From: Knoellia locipacati
Lineage (GTDB): Bacteria > Actinomycetota > Actinomycetes > Actinomycetales > Dermatophilaceae
Reading direction: 5' to 3'
Length of the DNA stretch: 64,000 nucleotides
Assembly: GCF_007992835.1 (NCBI RefSeq)
Contig: NZ_BKBA01000003.1
Location: 372,001-436,000, forward strand
Both the position numbers and the translations under genes were made by a program. The notes beneath the pieces are model-generated. The model did not search any database, had not been told where the DNA came from, and saw nothing but the letters and a program-made list of their open reading frames with translations. Of this stretch, positions 36,906-44,672 are shown one piece after another; within the stretch, counting starts at the first letter, position 1; each line of letters begins with the position of its first letter.

Positions 36906-37643
36906 TCAGACCGTCTCGAGCTGGTTGTCGTCGAGCACCGGCGGCGCGACGACCTCGGGCTCGGGGGCGTCGATGTCGACCTCGGAGTGGGCGCCGCAGC
37001 CGTGGTCAAGGCTCACGACGGAACCGTCGGAGGGCGACCAGGCGTTGGCGCACACGCCGAAAAAAGACCGCAGGGCACCCGCCATCGGGATGAAGAACCC
37101 GCAGGACGAGCAGGGCGCCGGAGCCTTCTGGGCGACGGGGGCGTTGGGCCCGTGGTCGCCGTCGTACCAGCGCTGAGCGGCAGCCTCGCGACCCTCGGCC
37201 GAGAGCACGCGCGGACGGCCGAGGCCGAGCTCGTGCAGCGCCACCGCGTCGACGTCCTCGTCGCCCGTGGCCTCGAAGCCGGCCTCGAGCAGCGGGTCGT
37301 CGTCGACCTTGGGCGTGACGTCGCCGGGACCGATGTCCCCGGGAGCCAGCCGGTCGGCATACGGGAGCCACTGCGGCGACAGCAGCGCGCCGTCACCCGG
37401 GACGAGGTTGGTCTCGGAGACCGTGACGACCTTGGAGCGCGGCACGCGCGCGACGGTGATCGCCCAGCGCCAGCCGGGGTAGGCCTTCGCCGTGCATGCG
37501 AAGTAGTGCGTCGCGACGCGGTCCTGCACCATCTCCATGCCGAGGTGGTCACCGACGGTGCCGGCCTCCGCGATCGACTCGGCGGCCTCGCGGGCGAGGT
37601 CGAGCGCACCCTTGAGGGTGGGATCGGGCTTGACGGCCGGCAT
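36906..37643 (-). CDS. DUF3027 domain protein with Cys-rich zinc-like motif
   Basis: 245 aa from the ATG at 37643, overlapping the csp stop (TGATG). KGALDLAREAAESIAEAGTV and YPGWRWAITVARVPRSKVVT match the actinobacterial DUF3027 family. The C-terminal half has CSSCGFFIP, FGVCANAW and DHGCGAHSE, a set of Cys/His that could bind a metal. No catalytic function is known; M. tuberculosis has a relative near serC (Rv0883c). Coupling to a cold-shock protein may indicate an RNA or translation role. Confidence 0.82.
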   Translation of the reverse strand: MPAVKPDPTLKGALDLAREAAESIAEAGTVGDHLGMEMVQDRVATHYFACTAKAYPGWRWAITVARVPRSKVVTVSETNLVPGDGALLSPQWLPYADRLAPGDIGPGDVTPKVDDDPLLEAGFEATGDEDVDAVALHELGLGRPRVLSAEGREAAAQRWYDGDHGPNAPVAQKAPAPCSSCGFFIPMAGALRSFFGVCANAWSPSDGSVVSLDHGCGAHSEVDIDAPEPEVVAPPVLDDNQLETV

Positions 37644-38047
37644 CAGACGTCGAGGTCGTCGGCGACGGCCCGGAGCACCTGGGCGACCTTGCCGCCGTGG
37701 CCCTTGTCGGGGTAGTGGCCGCGACGCAGCGAGCTCTGCACCGAGTCGAGCAGCGTGATGAGGTCCTCGACGATGACCTCCATCTCCTGCGCCGGCTTGC
37801 GGTCGCGGACCTTGCGGTTGGCGGTGACGCTCGCGGTGGGCTCGAGGAGGCGGAGCGAGAGGGCCTGCGCACCACGGCGGCCCTCGACGATGCCGAACTC
37901 GACGCGGGCGCCGTTCTTGAGGGACGTCACGCCTTCGGGGAGGGCGCTCGAGGGCACGAAGACGTCGCCGCCCTCGGCGGGGTCGTCGGTCGAGACGAAC
38001 CCGAACCCCTTGTCGGAGTCGTAGAACTTCACCTTGCCAGTCGGCAC
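37643..38047 (-). CDS. Cold-shock domain protein with C-terminal extension
   Basis: 134 aa from the GTG at 38047. Residues 1-66 are a cold-shock domain with RNP1 KGFGFVS and RNP2 DVFVPSS. Unlike ordinary ~67-aa Csp proteins there is a second half of about 65 residues (RDRKPAQEMEVIVEDLITLL...GHYPDKGHGGKVAQVLRAVA) that is predicted helical and typical of actinobacterial CspB-like long forms. It probably binds single-stranded RNA or DNA. A TAGCCT-like -10 lies near 38117-38122 on the minus strand. Confidence 0.9.
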   Translation of the reverse strand: MPTGKVKFYDSDKGFGFVSTDDPAEGGDVFVPSSALPEGVTSLKNGARVEFGIVEGRRGAQALSLRLLEPTASVTANRKVRDRKPAQEMEVIVEDLITLLDSVQSSLRRGHYPDKGHGGKVAQVLRAVADDLDV

Positions 38048-38220
38048 GGAGCACCTCTGTCACTGCTGTGGGTGGTCCGGAGTGCGGGCATCGCACCTCC
38101 GGGCTGACCCGCACAGGCTATCCCGGACGCCGTATGCCGTGCGCACACCTTTCCCGCGCCGCCCGGCCACCCCGGGAAACTCGGTTGGGGGGTGTCGGCC
38201 CTGCCTGCGAGAGTTCTCCG

Positions 38221-39486
38221 GTGAGCACCGCGACCGAGCGACCCAAGGTGAGCCTGAGGCAGTTCTGGGCGGACCTGCCGACCCCGGGCCGGTGGCTGCT
38301 CTCGACGGTCGCGATCCAGACCCTCGGGCGTGGCCTCACACTGCCGTTCACCGTCATCTACATCCACGAGGTCCGGGGCATCTCGCTCGGCACGGCCGGC
38401 ACGCTGCTCGCCCTCATCGCCGTCGTCGCCCTGTGCGTCACCGGGCCGGGCGGCTCGCTCACCGACCGGGTCGGCGCCCGTCGCATGCTCATCGCCGGCA
38501 CGAGCGCCCAGCTGCTCGGCTGCACCGTGCTCGCGTTCGCCACCTCCGTGCCGATGTTCGTCGTCGGCTTCGTGCTCCTCGGCTTCAACTTCGGGGTGTC
38601 GTGGCCGGCGTTCAACGCCCTCATCGCGTCCGTGGTGTCGGGGCCGCTGCGCCAGCAGTACTTCGGGGTCAACTTCGCCCTCGTCAACCTCGGCATCGGG
38701 CTCGGCGGGGTCATCGGCGGACTCTTCGTCGACGTGCGCGAGCCGATGACCTTCACGCTGATCTTCCTCGCCGACGCGGTGAGCATGCTCGTGCCGCTCG
38801 GGCTGCTGCTCGGCCCCCTGCGCTCCGTCTCCGGGCGGGCCGAGCGCTCCGCCGACACCCCGACGGTCGGCTACCTCGACCTGCTCCGGCGCCCGCCCGT
38901 GCTCTGGCTGACGTTCATCACCTTCCTGTGCACGTTCATCGGCTACGGCCAGATCGAGTCGGGCTTCCCGGCGTTCTCGCGGCAGGTCGGCGAGGTCTCG
39001 ACCCAGGTCATCGGGTTCGCGTTCGCCATCAACACCCTCGTCATCGTCGCCCTCCAGTTCACGGTGCTCAAGGCGGTGACCGGGCGCCGCCGCACCCGCG
39101 GTCTGCTCGTCATGGTGGTGCTGTGGGTGCTGTCCTGGCTCATCCTCTCGGCGGCGGGGATCGGACCGGCGGTGCTGGCCGCCGTCGCGGTCGTCACCTT
39201 CATGGGCGTGTTCGGGCTCGGCGAGATCTTCATGCAGATCGCGATCCCGGCCATCACCAACGACATGGCCGACGACCACGTGCGCGGCCGTGCCAACGCC
39301 GTCAACGCCGGAGCCTTCCAGGGCGGCGCGATCCTGGGGCCGATCGTCTCGGGGTTCCTGCTCCAGCACGACCTCTCCGGAGTGTTCATCGTCGCGATGG
39401 TCGGCGGCCTCGTGGTCATGGCCGGCGCGATCGTCGTGCTCGAGCGTCACCTCACCCCGACCGAGAACGGCGTCACCGCGGGCTGA
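38221..39486 (+). CDS. Major facilitator superfamily transporter
   Basis: 421 aa from the GTG at 38221. Twelve hydrophobic segments are visible with motif A GPGGSLTDRVGARRMLIAG after TM2. FGVNFALVNLGIGLGGVIGG and RANAVNAGAFQGGAILGPIV are characteristic MFS segments. The ligand is unknown. The last 14 nt overlap the mutarotase gene on the other strand. Confidence 0.87.
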   Translation: MSTATERPKVSLRQFWADLPTPGRWLLSTVAIQTLGRGLTLPFTVIYIHEVRGISLGTAGTLLALIAVVALCVTGPGGSLTDRVGARRMLIAGTSAQLLGCTVLAFATSVPMFVVGFVLLGFNFGVSWPAFNALIASVVSGPLRQQYFGVNFALVNLGIGLGGVIGGLFVDVREPMTFTLIFLADAVSMLVPLGLLLGPLRSVSGRAERSADTPTVGYLDLLRRPPVLWLTFITFLCTFIGYGQIESGFPAFSRQVGEVSTQVIGFAFAINTLVIVALQFTVLKAVTGRRRTRGLLVMVVLWVLSWLILSAAGIGPAVLAAVAVVTFMGVFGLGEIFMQIAIPAITNDMADDHVRGRANAVNAGAFQGGAILGPIVSGFLLQHDLSGVFIVAMVGGLVVMAGAIVVLERHLTPTENGVTAG

Positions 39487-40393
39487 TCCCCCACGTCCCC
39501 GTCCACGCCTCGCCCGGGCCGAGCTCGAGCAGCGAGTCGCCGGAGCGGAAGGCGTCGGGCGGGCAGGTCATCGGCTCGACCGCGATCCCGTGCTCGCCGG
39601 ACTGGCCGGCCTCGGCCTTGCCCGAGAACACCTGCGCCCACGGCAGCGCCTCCGCGTCGGCCCAGACGTCGACGGAGCCGCGACCGGGGGTGGTCACCGT
39701 GACGGTCCAGCGCCCGTCCACGACCTCGAGATCCGTGTATGCCGTGTCGAGACGCCGCGTCCCGATCGCTCTGGGGGCCCGGAAGTCGAACGGCGAGCCG
39801 TCGACCGGGTGCGTGGCGGTGGGGATGAGCCGCTCGTCGACCTCGACCCACGTGGCGCCCGGGATGCCCACCTCGACGTCCTCGACGGGTGCGTCCCCGA
39901 TGGCGACGTAGGGGTGGGCGCCGTAGCCGAACGGCGCGACCCCCTGCCCCACGTTCGCGACGCGGACGGTGACGGTGAGACCGTCCGGTGCCACGGCATA
40001 CGTCGTCGTGGACTCGAGGTGCCAGTCCCAGCCCGGCTGCGGGAAGAGCCGGTGACCGACGGTCACCGAGGAGGCGGTGCGTTCGACGAGGCGCCACGGC
40101 GCCCAGCGGACGAGGCCGTGGCTGGCGTTGGAGTGCTCGACCTCGGTGAGCGGCAGCTGGTGCTCGACGCCGTCGCGCGAGTAGAGACCGTCCCGGATCC
40201 GGTTCGGCCAGGGGATGAGCTGCTGGCCGCGACCGCTCGTGCACGGGGCGTCGGCCGCGTAGCCCGCGAGCACGTCGACGCCGTCGCGGGTCCACGTGCG
40301 CAGGCCGCCGCCGACCTCGACGACGACGAGCTCGTCGGAGCCGGCGGACAGGTGCCACTGCTCGCCGGTGGGGGACGGCGTGGGTGCGCTCAT
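39473..40393 (-). CDS. Aldose 1-epimerase (mutarotase) family protein
   Basis: 306 aa from the ATG at 40393. The galactose-mutarotase-like fold is indicated by IPWPNRIRDGLYS, SNASHGLVRWAPW (first His), PFGYGAHPYVAIG (second His) and GIAVEPMTCPPDAF (catalytic Glu). Such enzymes interconvert alpha and beta anomers of hexoses such as glucose or galactose. It starts 44 nt from the divergent XPB-partner gene and ends overlapping the MFS gene. Confidence 0.9.
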   Translation of the reverse strand: MSAPTPSPTGEQWHLSAGSDELVVVEVGGGLRTWTRDGVDVLAGYAADAPCTSGRGQQLIPWPNRIRDGLYSRDGVEHQLPLTEVEHSNASHGLVRWAPWRLVERTASSVTVGHRLFPQPGWDWHLESTTTYAVAPDGLTVTVRVANVGQGVAPFGYGAHPYVAIGDAPVEDVEVGIPGATWVEVDERLIPTATHPVDGSPFDFRAPRAIGTRRLDTAYTDLEVVDGRWTVTVTTPGRGSVDVWADAEALPWAQVFSGKAEAGQSGEHGIAVEPMTCPPDAFRSGDSLLELGPGEAWTGTWGISPR

Positions 40394-40437
40394 GGAAGCC
40401 GAATCTACGCGTGGCACCGCAGGACTACGGTGGTGCA

Positions 40438-42723
40438 GTGCCGCCTGCCTCCCCTGCCCCGAGCCGCTCCCTGGCCGACGACATCCGGGGACGCTCCGAC
40501 GCGGAGCTGACCGCGCTGCTCGCAGCCAGGCCGGACCTCGCCCGGCCGGCACCCAGCGACCTCACGGCCCTCGCGTCACGCAGCTCGACGCGCGCCAGCA
40601 CCCTGCGCGCGGTCGACGGACTCGACCTCGCACACATCCAGGCGCTCGAGGCCGCAGCGGTGGCCGGCGACAGCGTCACGCCCGCCGAGCTTTCGCGGCT
40701 GCTCGGCGGCATCGACGCCGCGAGCGCCACACGCCTGCTCGACGACCTGTGGCGCCTCGCCCTCGTGTGGCGCGCCCCCGAGGGAACCGTCGTGACGCGG
40801 ACCGCCAAGGACGTCCTCGGCGAGGCCCTCGCCGGGCTCGGACCGAGCGGCGACGACCTGCCCGGGGGCGACGCCCTCGACGAGACGACGATCCGTGCGG
40901 CGGTCGCCCAGGCGCCCCCGCGGGCTCGCGCCGTCCTCGACCGCCTCACCTGGGGCCCGGCGGTGGGCATCGTGGCCGCCGAGGACGCCCCCGGGCGCCG
41001 TGGGCCCTCCGACGACGGCCCACGCTGGCTGCTCACCCAGGGCCTCGTGCGGGCGGTCGCCGCCGACCAGATCGCGCTCCCGCGCGAGGTCGCGATGACC
41101 CTGCGTGAGGGCCGGGTCCACCGTGAGGTCCAGCTCGAGCCCCCGACCGTCACCGGACCCGAGCGCAAGGTCGACGCGGTCGACGCCGCCGCCGGCGCCG
41201 CCGCCTCCGAGGTCCTGGCCCTCCTCGACGAGCTCCTCGATGCGTGGTCGCAGACGCCGCCGCGCGTCCTGCGCACCGGCGGTCTCGCGGTCCGCGACCT
41301 CAAGGCCGCGGCGACGCGCCTCGACACGGCACCGGAGCACACGGCATACCTCGTCGAGCTCGCCCTCATCGCCGACCTCGTCGCCGACGACGGCGAGGTG
41401 GACCCGCACTGGGTGCCGACCGCGGAGTACGACGCGTGGCAGACCGAACCCGGTGGCGAGCGGTGGGCCCGGCTCGCACAGGCGTGGCTGTCGACGACCC
41501 GTGCGCCGCACCGCGTGGGGTCGCGCACCGACGCCTCGTCCGTGGTCAACGCCCTCGGCGGCGACGTGCAGTGGCCGCCGATCCGGTCCCTGCGCCGCGG
41601 CGTGCTCGACCTGCTCGCCGCGACCGACGTCGGGGTGGCCCCGCTCGCCTCGGACCTCGCGGCAGCCGTCCGGTGGCGCAGGCCCCGGCGGGTCCCCCGC
41701 ACCCTCGAGAGCGTCGTCGAGGCCGTCCTCGCGGAGGCGGCTTGGCTCGGTGTCACCGGGCACGGCGCGCTCAGCGTCGCCGGACGTGCGCTGCTCGCGT
41801 CCGGGGGTGACATCGCGGGTGTCGCCGAGTCGATCCACCCGCACCTGCCGACACCCGTCGAGGCCGTGCTGCTCCAGGCCGACCTCACCGCGATCGCCCC
41901 GGGGCCGGTCACCGGCTCGCTCGCCGCCTTCCTGCGGATGGTCGCCGACGTCGAGTCCCGCGGTGGCGCCACCGTGCACCGCTTCAGCGAGGACTCGATC
42001 CGTCGCTGCCTCGACACCGGCTGGACCGGCGAGGACATCCTCGCCGGACTCCGTGACGCGAGCAGCACCCCCGTGCCACAACCCCTCGAGTACCTCGTGC
42101 GCGACGCCGCACGCCGCCACGGCACGGTGCGCGTGCGCGGTGTCAGCGCCGTCATCCGCAGCGAGGACGAGGCCGGGCTCGACGTCATGCTCGCCCACCG
42201 CCAGCTCTCCGCCCTCCAGCTGCGCAAGATCGCGCCGACCGTCCTCACCTCACCCGTGCGACCCGACGTCGTCCTCGAGGTGCTGCGCGAGGAGGGCTTC
42301 TCCCCCGTCGCCGAGTCCGCCGCCGGGACCGTCACCGTGCCGACCCGGCCGGCCCGACGTGTCGTGCGCCGCAGCTCGGTCGACCCCGCCCTCGTGCAGG
42401 CCATGGACGACGCCCAGATCACCTCCCTCGTCGCAGGCCTGCGCGCCTCCGAGACGGAGTCGCGCGCCCGCGCCGCCGCCGCACCCGGCGGTCGCACCGG
42501 CCCACCCATCCCCGCCAACGACCCGACGACCTCCGTCGCCGTGCTCCGCGAGGCCATCGCCGACGGACGCGCCGTGTGGCTCGGGTACTCCGACGGCGTC
42601 GGCCGCACCCAGCGCCTGCTCTTCTATCCCGAGCGGCTCGACGGTGGACGCGTCACCGGCACCAGCGAGGGCGTCACGCGCACCCTCTCGGTCCACCGCA
42701 TCACCGGCGTCGTCGCCGACTGA
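40438..42723 (+). CDS. Helicase-associated protein (Helicase_C_3/XPB-partner) with WYL-like C-terminus
   Basis: 761 aa from the GTG at 40438. The protein is helical with repeated winged-helix-like segments (LARPAPSDLTALASRSST, GLDLAHIQALEAAAVAG) and the Helicase_C_3 region around residues 480-620 (TPVEAVLLQADLTAIAPGPV). It has no Walker motifs. The last ~65 residues (VLREAIADGRAVWLGYSD...LSVHRITGVVAD) look like a WYL ligand-sensing domain. In mycobacteria the related gene (Rv0862c) is the direct neighbour of the XPB helicase gene, as in this window. It is probably a DNA-repair accessory or regulator of XPB. Confidence 0.8.
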   Translation: MPPASPAPSRSLADDIRGRSDAELTALLAARPDLARPAPSDLTALASRSSTRASTLRAVDGLDLAHIQALEAAAVAGDSVTPAELSRLLGGIDAASATRLLDDLWRLALVWRAPEGTVVTRTAKDVLGEALAGLGPSGDDLPGGDALDETTIRAAVAQAPPRARAVLDRLTWGPAVGIVAAEDAPGRRGPSDDGPRWLLTQGLVRAVAADQIALPREVAMTLREGRVHREVQLEPPTVTGPERKVDAVDAAAGAAASEVLALLDELLDAWSQTPPRVLRTGGLAVRDLKAAATRLDTAPEHTAYLVELALIADLVADDGEVDPHWVPTAEYDAWQTEPGGERWARLAQAWLSTTRAPHRVGSRTDASSVVNALGGDVQWPPIRSLRRGVLDLLAATDVGVAPLASDLAAAVRWRRPRRVPRTLESVVEAVLAEAAWLGVTGHGALSVAGRALLASGGDIAGVAESIHPHLPTPVEAVLLQADLTAIAPGPVTGSLAAFLRMVADVESRGGATVHRFSEDSIRRCLDTGWTGEDILAGLRDASSTPVPQPLEYLVRDAARRHGTVRVRGVSAVIRSEDEAGLDVMLAHRQLSALQLRKIAPTVLTSPVRPDVVLEVLREEGFSPVAESAAGTVTVPTRPARRVVRRSSVDPALVQAMDDAQITSLVAGLRASETESRARAAAAPGGRTGPPIPANDPTTSVAVLREAIADGRAVWLGYSDGVGRTQRLLFYPERLDGGRVTGTSEGVTRTLSVHRITGVVAD

Positions 42724-42745
42724 GCCCCCTCGCGGCGGTCGCGTG

Positions 42746-42803
42746 ACGTGGGGCGAGGCGTGCGTCTGCGACGAAGGAGCAGCTAGCGCGCATCGCCCCA
42801 CGT
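42746..42803. terminator. Hairpin after the XPB-partner gene
   Basis: ACGTGGGGCGA and TCGCCCCACGT are perfect 11-bp arms around a ~36-nt centre, starting 23 nt after the stop at 42723. Confidence 0.65.
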
Positions 42804-42842
42804 GAGCGGTCCGCCGCCCGGGGCGACGCTCAGGTTGCCCCA

Positions 42843-42911
42843 CTGATTGCCCCTCCGGGACAGCCCGAGGGGCGCTGCGCGCGAGCAGGGCCGTCCCAGA
42901 GGGGCAATCAG
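42843..42911. repeat. Imperfect palindrome, member B of the dispersed palindrome family (overlaps a stop codon)
   Basis: CTGATTGCCCCTCCGGGAC and GTCCCAGAGGGGCAATCAG form the outer arms with GC-rich centre GGCGCTGCGCGCG. It shares layout and most bases with 36512-36589. The HMG-CoA-lyase stop codon (42908-42910) lies inside its right arm. Confidence 0.88.
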
Positions 42912-43849
42912 AGGGGGTTGGTGAGAGCGCGGACGACGGCGGAGGGCGAGGGACGCCCGAGCTGCTGCGCCATCCACGAGCTGGTGGACAAGAGGGACTC
43001 GAGGTCGACGCCGGTGCGGATGCCGGCACCCTCCATCGCCCAGACGAGGTCCTCGGTGGCGAGGTTGCCGGTGGCGCTCTCGGCGTAGGGGCAGCCGCCC
43101 AGCCCGCCGGCGGACGAGTCGACGACGGTGATGCCGTGGCGCAGGGCGACGAGGGTGTTGCTCAGGGCCTGGCCGTAGGTGTCGTGGAAGTGCACGGCGG
43201 TCTGGTCGAGGCCGATCCCCCTCTCCTGCAACGCATCGAGCAGGTGGGCCACGTGGCCGGAGGTGGCGACGCCGATGGTGTCGCCGAGCGAGAGCTGGTC
43301 GCAGCCGAGGTCCATGAGCCGCTCGGCGACGTCGACCACCTGCTGGACGGGCACGGGGCCCTCCCACGGGTCGCCGAAGCACATCGACACGTAGCCGCGC
43401 ACCCACAGGCCCGCCTCGCGCGAGCGCTCGACGACGGGGCGGAACATGTCGATGGACTCGTCGACCGAGCGGTTGAGGTTCTTGCGGGCGAACGTCTCGG
43501 TCGCGCTGCCGAAGATCGCGACGGCCCCGACACCGGCCTCGAGGGCGCGGTCGAGGCCACGCTCGTTGGGCACGAGCACCGGACGGCGGGGGCCGCGCCC
43601 CTCGTCGCCGAGCAGCTCGAGCACCTCGGCGGCGTCGGCGAGCTGCGGCACCCACTGGGGGTTGACGAACGACGTCGTCTCGATCGTCGCGAGCCCGGCG
43701 GACGCCATGCGCCGGATGAACTCGGCCTTGACCTGCGCGGGCACGACCGACTTCTCGTTCTGGAGGCCGTCTCGGGCACCGACCTCGTAGATCGTGATCT
43801 CCGACGGGAGCGTCGGGTCGGCCTCGACCTGTGGCGTGCGCATGCTCAT
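42908..43849 (-). CDS. Hydroxymethylglutaryl-CoA lyase
   Basis: 313 aa from the ATG at 43849 with AGGATGAGG before it; the ATG at 43843 is an alternative. The DRE-TIM-type barrel is clear: YEVGARDGLQNEKSVV (Arg-Asp metal site), SVDESIDMF, LSLGDTIGVATSG, and VHFHDTYGQALSN (His-x-His). The catalytic Cys loop reads GGLGGCPYAESATGN, as in HMG-CoA lyases. It splits HMG-CoA to acetyl-CoA and acetoacetate in leucine breakdown; related lyases with other substrates are possible because no leucine-catabolic operon is attached. Confidence 0.9.
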   Translation of the reverse strand: MSMRTPQVEADPTLPSEITIYEVGARDGLQNEKSVVPAQVKAEFIRRMASAGLATIETTSFVNPQWVPQLADAAEVLELLGDEGRGPRRPVLVPNERGLDRALEAGVGAVAIFGSATETFARKNLNRSVDESIDMFRPVVERSREAGLWVRGYVSMCFGDPWEGPVPVQQVVDVAERLMDLGCDQLSLGDTIGVATSGHVAHLLDALQERGIGLDQTAVHFHDTYGQALSNTLVALRHGITVVDSSAGGLGGCPYAESATGNLATEDLVWAMEGAGIRTGVDLESLLSTSSWMAQQLGRPSPSAVVRALTNPL

Positions 43850-43928
43850 GCCTCATCCTGACACGCACCTCGTGCGAGTCCTCCGGACCTGGGCACGCGT
43901 GGAGGGCACGGCGGGATACCTTGTCGCC

Positions 43929-44666
43929 ATGAGCGAGAACGACAAGGACCCGCAGCAGGGGGAGTACTCGGATCCGACGGCCAGCCCGGACTGGGCGGCA
44001 CCCCACTCCTCACAGGACCCGACCCCTCCCGCGCCCGAGTCGCCACAGCCGCAGTCGGCGCCGACCGAGCACATCCCGCAGGGCGGCGACACCCAGGCGG
44101 CCCCGCAGGCTCCCGTTCCCCCGGTCCCGCCGGCCCCCCAGTACCCCGGCTACGACGCCCCCTACGTCCAGCCGCGTGGTGACAGCAACCCCTACGCCGG
44201 CTCGAGCGCCCAGCCGACCAACCCGTATGCCGCGACGCCCCCACCGCCGCCGTACGACCCCTACGCGGCGCCGCAGCCGGCATACGACCCGTACGCCGCG
44301 AGCGGAGCCCAGCCGCAGCCCGGTGGCTACCCGCCCTACCAGGCGCCCGGCCAGTGGCAGGCCCCGCCGGCCGCCTACGGCGCCCCTCCGCCCCAGAACA
44401 CGAGCGCACTCGTCCTCACGATCATCTCCGGCATCGTCACCGTGAGCTGCTGCGTGCCCGGCATCGTCCCGCTCATCCTCGGCATCATCGCGCTGACCAA
44501 GAACTCCACCGACCCCGAGGGCTCGCGCCGCCTCACGAAGTGGGGCTGGATCGCCTTCGGCATCGGCATGGCGCTCGCCGTCATCGGCGTCGTCATCTTC
44601 ATCGCCGTCGGTGCCTCGGGTGGGTTCGACGGCGGCAGCAGCTACGACTCCGACTACTCGTACTGA
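43929..44666 (+). CDS. DUF4190-type membrane protein with Pro/Tyr-rich N-terminus
   Basis: 245 aa from the ATG at 43929. Residues 1-155 are disordered and rich in Pro, Gln, Tyr and Ala, with repeated YDPYA/NPYA units. Two hydrophobic helices (ALVLTIISGIVTVSCCVPGI and WIAFGIGMALAVIGVVIF) surround a short loop ALTKNSTDPEGSRRL, the DUF4190 arrangement. The tail is Gly/Ser/Tyr/Asp. Function unknown. It ends 6 nt before the XPB helicase start. Confidence 0.8.
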   Translation: MSENDKDPQQGEYSDPTASPDWAAPHSSQDPTPPAPESPQPQSAPTEHIPQGGDTQAAPQAPVPPVPPAPQYPGYDAPYVQPRGDSNPYAGSSAQPTNPYAATPPPPPYDPYAAPQPAYDPYAASGAQPQPGGYPPYQAPGQWQAPPAAYGAPPPQNTSALVLTIISGIVTVSCCVPGIVPLILGIIALTKNSTDPEGSRRLTKWGWIAFGIGMALAVIGVVIFIAVGASGGFDGGSSYDSDYSY

Positions 44667-44672
44667 GGTCCC

